A DNA stretch of 64,000 nucleotides from Anaerocolumna xylanovorans DSM 12503 (lineage in GTDB: Bacteria > Bacillota > Clostridia > Lachnospirales > Lachnospiraceae), in the NCBI RefSeq assembly GCF_900143645.1, contig NZ_FRFD01000004.1, positions 1 to 64,000 on the forward strand. Direction: 5' to 3'. Made by a program: the position numbers and the translations under genes. The notes beneath the pieces were generated by a model. That model was not told where the DNA came from and ran no database searches. It was given only the letters and a program-made list of their open reading frames with translations. Shown piece after piece: positions 7,832 to 16,369 of the stretch. How positions within the stretch are numbered: the stretch's first letter is position 1; every line of letters starts with the position of its first letter.

Positions 7832-8722
7832 TTAATTTGGGCAGCTCATCTCCTCTGTTTCGCCTTTTGCCTTTTGTAAGGCATATCTTTTATAGTATAG
7901 AGGAGATATTCCATAGTATTTTTTAAACAGCTTACTGAAATGGTAAACATCCTCGTAACCCACTCTATTGGCTATACTCTTTATACTCTCTCCCTCTGAG
8001 GATAACAGAATATCCCTCGCCTTTTCAAGTCTTATCTTTATCAGGTAGTTAATCGGCGATTCTCCGGTTTCTTCTTTGAATATCTTGGATATATACACAG
8101 GACTTAGATACATATTATGCGCTATCTGATCCAGGGATATCTTATTATCGTAATTTTCATTCAAATAATTGATGATTTTCTTTACGGCATAACTTTTATT
8201 ATAAGATTCGAAGTTACAGCCCTTCTGGCTGGTTGCCATGTCCGTGATATCCCGGATAATAAAGAGCAGTATCTGTATGAGATGGGCTTTTAACATGAAA
8301 TATTTCCCGGCTTTGCAGCTTTCATTCTCAGATATCATCTCATAGCAATGCTTCGAGATATCCTGTTTGGTTTCTGTTTTTGTGTGAAGGATATGCCCTC
8401 CCTCCTTAAATATTACAGAATTAGGAGGCATATTCTTGAACTGAAATCCCGTAAATCCGGCAAAGAATTCCACCGTAGGCTCTTTCGGATTCACTAAGAT
8501 ATTCTGATGCTTCACACCAGGATTGCATATTATGACATCTCCGGCTTCCACATCATACACAATTCCTTCTACCAGATATTTTCCCTTACCGGATAATATA
8601 TATGTCAATTCAGTAAAATCGTGATCGTGATAAGCACTCTCACACACCATTTTCTGTTTGCTGACAAATAATATTGTTGGATTTAGATCGCAATAGGTTA
8701 TATCAAACTGGTGCTGACACAT
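7832..8722 (-). CDS. AraC-family regulator with N-terminal cupin
   Basis: The 296 residues comprise a cupin-like sensing domain (about 25-130, with HDHDFTELTYILSGKGKY) and a C-terminal pair of helix-turn-helices (about 185-285: ISLDQIAHNMYLSPVYIS and GESIKSIANRVGYEDVYHFS, then PLYYKRYAL). This is the standard layout of sugar- or stress-responsive AraC activators. RBS AAGGAGG lies 8 bases before the ATG. The leader upstream carries the modular stem-loop repeats at 8740-9000, which lie on the same strand as the gene and between it and any promoter. Confidence 0.88.
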   Translation of the reverse strand: MCQHQFDITYCDLNPTILFVSKQKMVCESAYHDHDFTELTYILSGKGKYLVEGIVYDVEAGDVIICNPGVKHQNILVNPKEPTVEFFAGFTGFQFKNMPPNSVIFKEGGHILHTKTETKQDISKHCYEMISENESCKAGKYFMLKAHLIQILLFIIRDITDMATSQKGCNFESYNKSYAVKKIINYLNENYDNKISLDQIAHNMYLSPVYISKIFKEETGESPINYLIKIRLEKARDILLSSEGESIKSIANRVGYEDVYHFSKLFKKYYGISPLYYKRYALQKAKGETEEMSCPN

Positions 8723-8739
8723 AGAACCCCTCCTTCCGT

Positions 8740-9000
8740 TGTATTTTTCGCACTAACAGCCATGCCCTTTCCAACGCGCCGCAAGATTGGCCGAGGATTT
8801 CGCAGGCACAATCTTGTGTGTGAAAATCATCTTTTAATTTTCACACTAACACCCATGCATATCGCAAGTTTACTTGCGATACTGCCCAAATGGAAAGTGA
8901 AAAATGCTTTATATTTTTCACACTAGCTCCCGTGCATAAATCACTGCTTGCAGATGATTTACTGCCTTAAATCAAGGTGTGAAATGTCTCTATGCTAACA
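8740..9000 (-). repeat. Three tandem modular stem-loop repeat units
   Basis: Read on the minus strand, three units of about 70-95 bases each end in a tail of the form GCAYGGnnnTTAGTG or GCTAGTG. Stems inside the units are perfect but differ in sequence: GTGTGAAAAT/ATTTTCACAC, GTGAAAAAT/ATTTTTCAC, ATCGCAAG/CTTGCGAT, AAATCA/TGATTT, CAAGATTG/CAATCTTG. The unit nearest AraC contains TGCCTGCGAAATCCTCGG, also present in the 35.9-36.1 kb units. The region lies in the AraC 5' leader. It shows no coding sense. Confidence 0.75.
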
Positions 9001-9067
9001 AACTATTAACGTTTCATAATTAAAAATCAAATCGCATCCTCTTCATTATAACATCTTTTAATGAATT

Positions 9068-9091
9068 AAAAAACCTTTTTTCAGGTTTTTT
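9068..9091. terminator. Short AT-rich bidirectional hairpin
   Basis: AAAAAACCT pairs with AGGTTTTTT across a 6-base loop. It separates the AraC region from the ABC operon. Between it and 9332 I see only a weak promoter candidate: TATAAT at 9249-9254, without a convincing -35 box. Confidence 0.5.
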
Positions 9092-9332
9092 ATATGCAGG
9101 TATGCAAAGTAAATTACTGGTATATCGCAGATACAAACAGCCACATCGTTAAATTTCAAAGGACGTACATTTTGTCGTATTTCTATGCTTATATAATATC
9201 TGACATGATTACCATAACAAATGACATTTCAATTTTACACGTGAATACTATAATGGAACAGAATCTTAAAACACGCTGGCTTACATTTTTATAAATAAAT
9301 GTAACTTGGCACAAGAGTGGAGGCTAAATAAT

Positions 9333-11090
9333 ATGACAGCATTGCAATGGGTTTTTTCATTCCTGAAAAAATACCGTTTTCGGCTAATAACGGCTTTGTT
9401 TTTAGTAACTATCTCATGCCTTTTAACCATCATCAATCCGTATATCTCTGGTATCATTGTAGATGATGTTATAAAAGGCGGCAAGCGGGGAATTCTTCCT
9501 AAACTGGTGCTTCTTCTGATCGGAACTACCATTTTCAGGTCTTTAATAAAATACCGCTTCCTTGTAATATTCGAAACCACCTCCCAGAATATGCTCTATA
9601 GCATGCGTGATTATGTATACCGCCGTTTTCTGCAGGAGGACTTCAACTTTTACAACAAGAACCGTACCGGTGATTTAATGTCAAGGCAAACCGGTGACAT
9701 GGAGGCTATCAGACACTTTGTGGCATTCGTTATCTACTCCGTTTATGAGAACTCTCTTTTGTTTATTATAGCTCTGGTTATGATTTTTACAGTGGATTTC
9801 AGGCTTGCGCTTTGTATGATAGCGGTTATTCCTATTACGGTACTCTTGACCCGTAAGCAGCTTTCCTCAGTGAAAGCAGCCTTTCATAATATCAGACAGC
9901 GTTTCTCCAGCTTAAATACTTTCGTACAGGAAAATGTAAGCGGTAACCGTGTAGTAAAGGCCTTTGCCAAGGAAGATTATGAAATCCAGAAGTTCAACCG
10001 GGAAAATGATGCTTACCGGGATGCGGAATTATCTGCTGCTGCTATCTGGAAGAAGTACGTACCTATCTTCGAATTTCTTGCCAACTTTTTAACTGTTATC
10101 CTTTATCTGGCAGGCGGCATTATGGTTATTAAGGGATATATTACCTTAGGAAAGATGGTCACGGTAAGCGGTTATCTCTGGATGCTTAATAACCCCTTAA
10201 GAATGGCCGGATGGCTGGCAAATGATTACCAGCGTTTTGTAACCTCTGCGGAAAAGATATATGCAACCATTAAAGAGGAACCTGGTATCAAAACGCCTGA
10301 CAACGGCGTAAAAGCCAAGCGTTTCCAGGGGAATCTGGAATTTAAGCATGTAAATTACCGCGCAGATGATGATGTCATCCTAAGAGATATTAACTTTAAA
10401 GTAAAGCCCGGCCAGACAGTGGGCATTATCGGTGCCACCGGCTCCGGCAAATCAACTTTGATGAATCTGCTCTGCCGTTTCTATGATGTAACAGACGGTG
10501 AGATAACCATTGACGGCGTGAATCTAAAAGATATGGATTTATACCAGCTTAGAAGCAATATTGGCATGGCAATGCAGGATGTGTTCCTGTTCTCAGATAC
10601 CATTGAGGGCAATATCGCCTACGGCAGTCCAAACTGCAGCCTGGAGGAAGTAATAGAGGCAGCAAAGGTTGCTAACGCCCATGACTTTATCACTGCCATG
10701 CCGGAAGGCTATGACACCATTGTAGGTGAACGTGGGATGGGACTCTCCGGTGGTCAAAAGCAGCGTATTTCCTTGGCAAGAGCTCTCCTTAAGAACCCTT
10801 CCATTGTTGTATTGGATGACACTACCTCAGCCGTAGATATGGAAACAGAGACACAGATACAGGAACAGCTTCATTCCCTTTCCGATAAGACTGTATTTAT
10901 TATTGCGCACCGTATCTCTTCCATTAAGGATGCGGACCAGATACTGGTACTGGATAACGGCAGGATAATCGAATCAGGGAACCATGAATCCCTGATTCAA
11001 AAGAAAGGCTATTATTATACCGTATTCAACCATCAATACGGGGAATTTGACCGCTATGTGAATGGAAACTTAAAGGAGGTGGTTTGCTAA
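9333..11090 (+). CDS. ABC exporter half-transporter, non-catalytic-site subunit
   Basis: The 585-residue protein has six membrane helices (to about residue 310) followed by a nucleotide-binding domain: Walker A GATGSGKST near 368, signature LSGGQKQ, Walker B VVLDD, H-loop AHR. The catalytic Glu after Walker B is Asp (LDDTTSAVD), the mark of the partner with the impaired site in heterodimeric exporters such as BmrC/BmrD or LmrC/LmrD. The ATG at 9333 is preferred over the upstream TTG because GAGTGGAGG stands 9 bases before it. It overlaps the next gene by one base (TAATG). Probably exports hydrophobic compounds; the substrate is unknown. Confidence 0.88.
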   Translation: MTALQWVFSFLKKYRFRLITALFLVTISCLLTIINPYISGIIVDDVIKGGKRGILPKLVLLLIGTTIFRSLIKYRFLVIFETTSQNMLYSMRDYVYRRFLQEDFNFYNKNRTGDLMSRQTGDMEAIRHFVAFVIYSVYENSLLFIIALVMIFTVDFRLALCMIAVIPITVLLTRKQLSSVKAAFHNIRQRFSSLNTFVQENVSGNRVVKAFAKEDYEIQKFNRENDAYRDAELSAAAIWKKYVPIFEFLANFLTVILYLAGGIMVIKGYITLGKMVTVSGYLWMLNNPLRMAGWLANDYQRFVTSAEKIYATIKEEPGIKTPDNGVKAKRFQGNLEFKHVNYRADDDVILRDINFKVKPGQTVGIIGATGSGKSTLMNLLCRFYDVTDGEITIDGVNLKDMDLYQLRSNIGMAMQDVFLFSDTIEGNIAYGSPNCSLEEVIEAAKVANAHDFITAMPEGYDTIVGERGMGLSGGQKQRISLARALLKNPSIVVLDDTTSAVDMETETQIQEQLHSLSDKTVFIIAHRISSIKDADQILVLDNGRIIESGNHESLIQKKGYYYTVFNHQYGEFDRYVNGNLKEVVC

Positions 11091-12916
11091 TGGCACGTAA
11101 TAAGTATGATATTGATGAGACCCTCCAGAGCGAATTTAATTTTGACCAGCTAAAGCGTTTGTATTCCTACATAAAGCCCCACCGCAAGGAAATGTACTTT
11201 ACCATATTGCTGATGATAATTTCCAGTGCTCTTGGTATGTTTACACCGATAATCCTGAAGACCATTATAGATAACTACATACCGAATGAAAATATCCGCG
11301 GCATTGTTATTATAAGCTTAATCCTGATGCTGTTAAACTTAATCATTGTAGTAATCCTGCGCTTGAAAATTCACATTACCACCAATCTCGGCCAAAGCAT
11401 CATACACCAGATACGAAGTGATATTTTTAACCACTTGCAGGAACTCCCCTTCTCCTACTATGATGACCGTCCTCACGGAAAGATTCAGGTAAGGGTTGTA
11501 AACTACGTAAACAGCCTAAGTGACCTGCTCTCAAATGGTATTATTAATACCATTACGGATTTGTTCAGCTTGATTTTTATCGTAATATTTATGCTCTCCA
11601 TCAATATCCGCCTGACCCTTGTCTGCTTGCTGGGACTTCCGATATTAATGGCAGTTATCTTCTTTATTAAGACAAAACAGCGTGTGGCCTGGCAGATATC
11701 CAGCAACAAGTCCTCTAACTTAAATGCCTACATTGCAGAAAGTATTAACGGAATCCGTGTTACACAGAGCTTTGTAAGGGAAGAGGAAAATATCAAGATA
11801 TTTAACAGCTTAAGCGGCAAATATAGCGATGCCTGGATGAAAGCCGTAAAATACAACTTCCTTTTGTGGCCGGCCATTGATAATATCTCTATGATTACCA
11901 CCGCAGCTATTTATATACTGGGTGTCAGCTGGATTGCAGGCGGTGCCAAGGGAATTACCGTCGGTGTCCTTATCGCCTTCACCGGCTATATCGGACGCTT
12001 CTGGGCTCCTGTCAATACCCTGGCAAGCTTTTATAACTCCCTGCTAACCGCAGTTTCTTATCTGGAAAGAATCTTTGAAACCATTGATGAACCGGTACTT
12101 GTAAAGGATAAAGAAAGCGCTGTGGAAATGCCGCCTATTAAGGGAACGGTAGAATTTAAGGATGTGGTATTCAGCTATGAAGAAGGCCTTCCTATTCTGA
12201 ACGGAATCAGCTTTACAGCCCATCAGGGAGAATCCTTTGCTATTGTAGGACCTACCGGTGCCGGCAAGACCACGATTATTAACCTTATCAGCCGGTTCTA
12301 TAATCTGGATTCCGGGCAGATTCTCATTGACGGTATTGATATTAATGATGTGACCATCAAATCCCTGCGTAAGCAAATGGGTGTGATGCTCCAGGACAGC
12401 TTTATCTTTTCCGGAACCATTATGGATAATATACGGTACGGCAATATGGAAGCCACTGACGAACAGGTAAAGGAAGCCGCCAAAACGGTATGTGCTCACG
12501 ATTTTATTATGGGGCTTGAAAAGGGCTATGATACTGAAGTAAACGAAAGAGGCAGCCGCCTCTCTGCCGGGCAGCGCCAGCTTATTTCCTTTGCCAGAGC
12601 ACTCCTTGCAGATCCGAAGATACTGATATTAGATGAAGCCACTTCCAGTATTGACACCGAAACAGAAATACTGCTTCAGGAAGGACTTTTAAGACTTCTA
12701 AAAGGAAGAACTTCCTTTATCATTGCCCACCGTCTATCGACTATCAAGAATTCAAACTGCATCCTCTATGTGGATAACGGTAAGATTCTTGAGATGGGTA
12801 ATCATGAGGAATTAATGGAAATGGAAGGATATTACCATAAGCTCTTCGTTTCCCAATATGATTTCTTAAACAAAGTACCGGAAAATCAGGACTTATGTCA
12901 GCAAGGGGCATTCTAA
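11090..12916 (+). CDS. ABC exporter half-transporter, catalytic-site subunit
   Basis: The 608-residue partner has the same layout: membrane domain to about 335, Walker A GPTGAGKTT, signature LSAGQRQ, Walker B ILILDEATSSID with the catalytic Glu kept, H-loop AHR. Its signature departs from LSGGQ, as expected for the composite degenerate site of heterodimers. RBS AAAGGAGGTGG lies in the end of the previous gene and the ATG overlaps its stop, so the two subunits are translationally coupled. No regulator gene is adjacent; the AraC gene upstream runs the other way. Confidence 0.88.
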   Translation: MARNKYDIDETLQSEFNFDQLKRLYSYIKPHRKEMYFTILLMIISSALGMFTPIILKTIIDNYIPNENIRGIVIISLILMLLNLIIVVILRLKIHITTNLGQSIIHQIRSDIFNHLQELPFSYYDDRPHGKIQVRVVNYVNSLSDLLSNGIINTITDLFSLIFIVIFMLSINIRLTLVCLLGLPILMAVIFFIKTKQRVAWQISSNKSSNLNAYIAESINGIRVTQSFVREEENIKIFNSLSGKYSDAWMKAVKYNFLLWPAIDNISMITTAAIYILGVSWIAGGAKGITVGVLIAFTGYIGRFWAPVNTLASFYNSLLTAVSYLERIFETIDEPVLVKDKESAVEMPPIKGTVEFKDVVFSYEEGLPILNGISFTAHQGESFAIVGPTGAGKTTIINLISRFYNLDSGQILIDGIDINDVTIKSLRKQMGVMLQDSFIFSGTIMDNIRYGNMEATDEQVKEAAKTVCAHDFIMGLEKGYDTEVNERGSRLSAGQRQLISFARALLADPKILILDEATSSIDTETEILLQEGLLRLLKGRTSFIIAHRLSTIKNSNCILYVDNGKILEMGNHEELMEMEGYYHKLFVSQYDFLNKVPENQDLCQQGAF

Positions 12917-12975
12917 TTTAGCTAAAACAGAAAAGTCCATAAGTTTCCTGTAACACACTCTCTGAAAGACATGTT

Positions 12976-13033
12976 GTCAGTTTTGTATGCATAAGCAGAT
13001 AAAATTTGTACCGCTACTGCATACAAAATTGAC
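12976..13033. repeat. 16-bp inverted repeat after the ABC operon
   Basis: Arms 12976-12991 and 13018-13033 (TGCATACAAAATTGAC) match except at one position. No T-run follows, so this is an unusual terminator or another element. It lies between convergent genes. Confidence 0.55.
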
Positions 13034-13107
13034 ACTTCTCTATCACTTTACCTTTTTTCTTTAAAAAGAACAGCGTTTTACCCTGAATACTGCATCATCT
13101 AAACAGC

Positions 13108-13509
13108 CTACTCCAAATCCTGAACCTTCATTTTATCTAAGCTCATATTTCTCTTCCTTTTCTCCCTGTGAACGGCATATATAAGAAGTAAAATAATAGT
13201 CGGTATATTATACAGGAAAAAGGTTGTTACTGTCATTATGATTACGGAAGATATATCTGTTTCAGATTCCTTGGATGTATTTTCGATTACTTTATTTATA
13301 ACAGTACCGTCTTCTGAAATAGACTGCATCTGGGTAGTATTCGATGTATAAAAAGACAATCCAAAAACTGTTATCAGAGAAATAAGAAAAAACACCAGCG
13401 GCAGGATAAGTCCAAGCCACTTACTCTTACTTTTAGAAAGATAGATTTGTAAAAGCACAATTCCTGAAATAAATAAAATAAAAATAATTATTAATGGCAT
13501 TACACGCAT
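13108..13509 (-). CDS. Small membrane protein paired with DUF2089
   Basis: The 133 residues hold three hydrophobic segments (about 5-24, 31-52 and 90-113) with a polar, probably external, loop between the second and third and a basic, charged cytoplasmic tail. I do not recognise a family. The start codon overlaps the stop of the DUF2089 gene (TAATG), and AAAAGGAGGGGG lies in the end of that gene, so the two are translated together. By analogy with other DUF2089 loci, the protein may hold or sense for the cytoplasmic partner; that is inference. Confidence 0.6.
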   Translation of the reverse strand: MRVMPLIIIFILFISGIVLLQIYLSKSKSKWLGLILPLVFFLISLITVFGLSFYTSNTTQMQSISEDGTVINKVIENTSKESETDISSVIIMTVTTFFLYNIPTIILLLIYAVHREKRKRNMSLDKMKVQDLE

Positions 13510-13811
13510 TACTGTCCCCCTCCTTTTGATTTTTTGTATTCGGTTATAAGAACTTTGGCAGTATCAAAATCTATTTTTTCGTTTACGACCAGTCTTTTAA
13601 TCAATCCAATGTACGGTTCTTTTGCAGTTTCTTCGCTTATCTGTATTTTTTGTATAAGTCTGTCTAAGCGCAGCCGGACCGTCGGATAGGTAACACCATA
13701 TTGATGTGCAACTTCTTTTAGTGACCCGGAAGCCTGAATAAAATTTTTGATAAATGCAATGTCTTCATCCTCCAGATTAACCATCCATTCCGGAACAATC
13801 TCTATTGCCAC
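13509..13811 (-). CDS. DUF2089-family helix-turn-helix protein
   Basis: The 100-residue product, starting at GTG 13811, shows IVPEWMVNLEDEDIAFIKNF and then a helix-turn-helix (SLKEVAHQYGVTYPTVRLR) like the DUF2089 family, small predicted regulators of Firmicutes. The C-terminal third resembles the SHOCT-like end of that family (DFDTAKVLITEYKKSKGG). The start is chosen because GGGGGG stands 7 bases upstream; the more upstream GTG is too close. A long symmetric operator candidate lies just upstream (13826-13860), suggesting autoregulation. Confidence 0.75.
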   Translation of the reverse strand: MAIEIVPEWMVNLEDEDIAFIKNFIQASGSLKEVAHQYGVTYPTVRLRLDRLIQKIQISEETAKEPYIGLIKRLVVNEKIDFDTAKVLITEYKKSKGGGQ

Positions 13812-13825
13812 ATTCACACCCCCCT

Positions 13826-13860
13826 TTAATAATGTTAAGTTTAACATTTAACATTATTAA
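13826..13860. promoter_or_regulatory. Operator candidate upstream of the DUF2089 gene
   Basis: A perfect 13-bp inverted repeat, TTAATAATGTTAA and TTAACATTATTAA, is spaced by 9 bases. Inside it a 7-2-7 palindrome ATGTTAAGTTTAACAT sits at 13832-13847. It lies just upstream of the RBS and could bind the DUF2089 helix-turn-helix. Confidence 0.6.
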
Positions 13861-14026
13861 AATCAATAGTAATATATTTATTTATAAAAATAAAGATATA
13901 GGCAAGAATCAATATAATTGTTTTCTCCCTTGCCGTCCGATACCACTTATTGTAGACTAGTATCGGTAAATATGATTTAATATATTACATTCACATTTCT
14001 ATTCTAAGGAAAGGAGAGTTCTTATC

Positions 14027-14107
14027 ATGAAACTGACTTATATGGTGTTTGAAAAGAAAATTGAATATGGGCAGAGTAATGATTTAAGGGACTTCTCTGC
14101 ACTTTGA
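14027..14107 (+). CDS. Candidate 26-residue peptide
   Basis: MKLTYMVFEKKIEYGQSNDL continues to RDFSAL and a TGA. AAAGGAGAG stands 8-9 bases before the ATG, and a strong intrinsic terminator follows 30 bases after the stop. It has no membrane segment and both basic and acidic residues. No family is recognised. The RBS and terminator make translation plausible, but chance cannot be excluded at this length. Confidence 0.4.
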   Translation: MKLTYMVFEKKIEYGQSNDLRDFSAL

Positions 14108-14136
14108 TCCTTTTGTGAGATGTTTTTATAAAGCTG

Positions 14137-14160
14137 GCACGCAAACGGCGTGCTTTTTTT
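14137..14160 (+). terminator. Intrinsic terminator after the 26-codon frame
   Basis: GCACGC pairs with GCGTGC across AAACG and is followed directly by seven T. Confidence 0.85.
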
Positions 14161-14215
14161 ATGTCCAAAAACAGCACTGACACCATCTAAGTTCACTTGG
14201 TACAAATAAATTTTC

Positions 14216-14350
14216 CAACTACGAATTAACAAATATCAAATCAAAGATTTGATGTTCAGAAAAGAGGTTTGGTTGAAAAACAAAACGCTGTTTTTCAACT
14301 ACGTATTCAGGAATATCAAATCAAAGATTTGATATTCAGAAAAGAGGTTT
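14216..14350 (+). repeat. Duplicated 55-bp hairpin leader before rsgA
   Basis: Two 55-bp direct repeats (14216-14270 and 14296-14350) lie exactly 80 bases apart and differ at a few positions. Each holds a stem ATCAAATC/GATTTGAT and ends in an AAAGAGGTTT ribosome binding site. Between them is a perfect GTTGAAAAAC/GTTTTTCAAC stem. Only the second copy is followed by a start codon. Confidence 0.8.
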
Positions 14351-14353
14351 AAA

Positions 14354-15409
14354 ATGATTTTACTAGAAAATTTCGGATATACGGACTTTTTTGAAAAGCA
14401 GATAACCGATAAAGAAAAAGAGCTGGGGCTGATCCCGGCAAGAATTATTTCTATCCAAAAGGAAAGCTACCGGCTGGTTTCTGCTTGCGGAGAAAATAAC
14501 GCAAAATTAAAAGGTTCTGTGTTTTATCAGGACAATGAACTTAAAACCTATCCGGCAGTAGGTGATTTTGTGCTAATCAAGGACAATGAACAGGGAGAAG
14601 ACATTATCTACCGGGTATTAGAAAGACATTCCAGCTTTTCAAGAGCTAACCCTTCCCTGCCTACGAAGATATCCGGCGCCAGCGCTCAGATGGTGGCCGC
14701 AAACTTTGACTATGTCTTTCTTATGACCTCCTTAAACCATGACTTTAACCTTCGCCGCCTGGAACGGTATCTTGCCGCTGCCTGGCAAAGCGGCGGTACC
14801 CCGGTTATCATTCTGACGAAGGCTGACCTTTCAAGTGATTATGAAGAAAAAATCGCACTTACAAAAGAAATCTCTCCGGGCGTTGATATTCATGCCATCA
14901 GCTGCTATACCGGTTTTGGCCTGGAGGCACTTTCACACTACCTAAAACCTGGTAAGACCCTGGTTTTTATGGGGTCCTCCGGTATCGGCAAGTCTTCCCT
15001 TGTAAATGCCCTTGCCGAAAAGGAACTGATGAAAGTAAATACCATAAGGGAGGATGACAGCAGGGGACACCATACTACAACCTACCGGCAGCTCTTTGCA
15101 TTGGAGAGCGGTGCGCTGATTATTGATACCCCCGGTATGAGGGAACTTGGTATCTGGTCTGCCGATGAGGGTGTAAGTGAAGTATTCTCTGACATTGAGG
15201 ACTTAATTGCCTCCTGCCGTTTTCATGACTGTCATCACAAGACAGAACCAGGCTGTGCCGTAAAGAAAGCTCTGGCAGATGGTACACTCTCCCTCTCCCG
15301 CTATCAATCCTACCTTAAGCTTGAGAAGGAAGCCAGATTTACAGCAAAGAAGGCAGCCCTCTATGAGAGCCGCCTTCGAAATAGCCAGAAAACCAGTAAG
15401 AAAAAATAA
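14354..15409 (+). CDS. rsgA: Ribosome small-subunit GTPase RsgA
   Basis: The 351-residue protein is a circularly permuted GTPase that checks late 30S assembly. It has an N-terminal OB-like domain (about 25-95), then G4 TKAD (about 155), G1 GSSGIGKSS (about 207-215), the region around the SRGHHTTTYR switch, and G3 DTPGM (about 256). A C-terminal zinc motif follows (CRFHDCHHKTEPGCAV). Length is normal for Firmicutes. RBS AGAGG lies 8 bases before the ATG and forms part of the duplicated leader. It converges on ldh with a 15-base gap. Confidence 0.95.
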   Translation: MILLENFGYTDFFEKQITDKEKELGLIPARIISIQKESYRLVSACGENNAKLKGSVFYQDNELKTYPAVGDFVLIKDNEQGEDIIYRVLERHSSFSRANPSLPTKISGASAQMVAANFDYVFLMTSLNHDFNLRRLERYLAAAWQSGGTPVIILTKADLSSDYEEKIALTKEISPGVDIHAISCYTGFGLEALSHYLKPGKTLVFMGSSGIGKSSLVNALAEKELMKVNTIREDDSRGHHTTTYRQLFALESGALIIDTPGMRELGIWSADEGVSEVFSDIEDLIASCRFHDCHHKTEPGCAVKKALADGTLSLSRYQSYLKLEKEARFTAKKAALYESRLRNSQKTSKKK

Positions 15410-15424
15410 TACCGTCAGACCCAG

Positions 15425-16369
15425 TTATAGTACCTTATTTGTGTATTCCCTGATGACGCTTACAGAATTCTTAAACTTTGCAAGCTCCTCTCCGGTAAGG
15501 TGGACCTCTACAACATCCTTAACACCGCTTCTGTTTAAGATGGCGGGCACTCCGCAGAATACATCATATTCACCGAATTCACCCTCCAACAGAGTGGATA
15601 CAGGGATGATTTTATTCTCATCATTTAAGATTGCTTTAATAAGACCTGCTGCTGTGGTAGCAATACCATAGCAGGTGGTCCCCTTTACATTCAGTATATC
15701 AAATCCTACACGGGTTACTCTATAAACAATTTCATCCAGGTCAATATCATCATATTCCTTGTTATCAGAGAGGATATCTGTAATTCTCTTGCCGCCCACT
15801 GTTACATGGGACCAGGGGCACATCTGGCTGTCCCCATGCTCTCCCATAGTATAGCCTTGCACGCTTCTGGGATCTATGTTGAAAATCTCACCGATAAAAT
15901 GCTTTAGCCGTGCAGAATCCATCGCTGTACCTGTTCCGATTACCTGGTTCTTTGGAAGTCCTGACAGCTTATATACATAATGGGCAATAACATCTACCGG
16001 ATTGGTTACTATGATAAAATGTCCGCTGAAACCGGATTCCATAATAGGCGTTACGATGGATTTTACAATTCCTATAGATAGTTCAAGGGTATCCAGCCTT
16101 GACTGTCCTACCTTTGGCGGTGCCCCTGCTGTAATAACTACAATATCGGCATCCATACAGTCTTCATAATTTCCCTGCGTAACCTTGACATTGCGGTTTA
16201 AGTATTCCACGCAATGGCATAAATCCATAACCTCTCCTCTTGCTTTATCCTTATTAATATCTATAATCATTACCTCATCACATACCCCCTGGGTAATGAG
16301 ACTGAAAGCTGTTGATGAACCTACCATACCGGCTCCAACTATTACAACCTTACTTCTGTTAATTGTCAT
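15425..16369 (-). CDS. ldh: L-lactate dehydrogenase-family enzyme
   Basis: The 314-residue protein is an NAD-dependent 2-hydroxyacid dehydrogenase of the LDH/MDH family: Rossmann motif VGAGMVGSS (about 11-19), catalytic Arg in QSRLD, Asp and Arg in AMDSARLK, and catalytic His in MGEHGDS. In the specificity loop the usual LDH Gln is Pro (AGAPPKVGQSR), and it is not the MDH Arg either, so pyruvate is likely but not proven as substrate. The ATG lies inside the end of the upstream GGDEF gene (11-base overlap), with AAAGGAG 7 bases before it. Expression is therefore coupled to the cyclase gene. Confidence 0.85.
   Translation of the reverse strand: MTINRSKVVIVGAGMVGSSTAFSLITQGVCDEVMIIDINKDKARGEVMDLCHCVEYLNRNVKVTQGNYEDCMDADIVVITAGAPPKVGQSRLDTLELSIGIVKSIVTPIMESGFSGHFIIVTNPVDVIAHYVYKLSGLPKNQVIGTGTAMDSARLKHFIGEIFNIDPRSVQGYTMGEHGDSQMCPWSHVTVGGKRITDILSDNKEYDDIDLDEIVYRVTRVGFDILNVKGTTCYGIATTAAGLIKAILNDENKIIPVSTLLEGEFGEYDVFCGVPAILNRSGVKDVVEVHLTGEELAKFKNSVSVIREYTNKVL

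Larger units (their letters stand above)
13939..14160 (+). other. Short transcription unit: leader hairpin, 26-codon frame, terminator
   Basis: From left to right: a CCGATAC/GTATCGG hairpin near 13939-13970, the small frame at 14027, and a classic terminator at 14137-14160 (GCACGC/GCGTGC plus seven T). The unit is complete in itself and lies between the DUF2089 gene and rsgA. Confidence 0.5.

Noticed and set aside
12976..13033. Intrinsic terminator after the ABC pair
   Set aside because: The inverted repeat lacks a T-run and has a 26-base loop, so it is reported as a repeat only.
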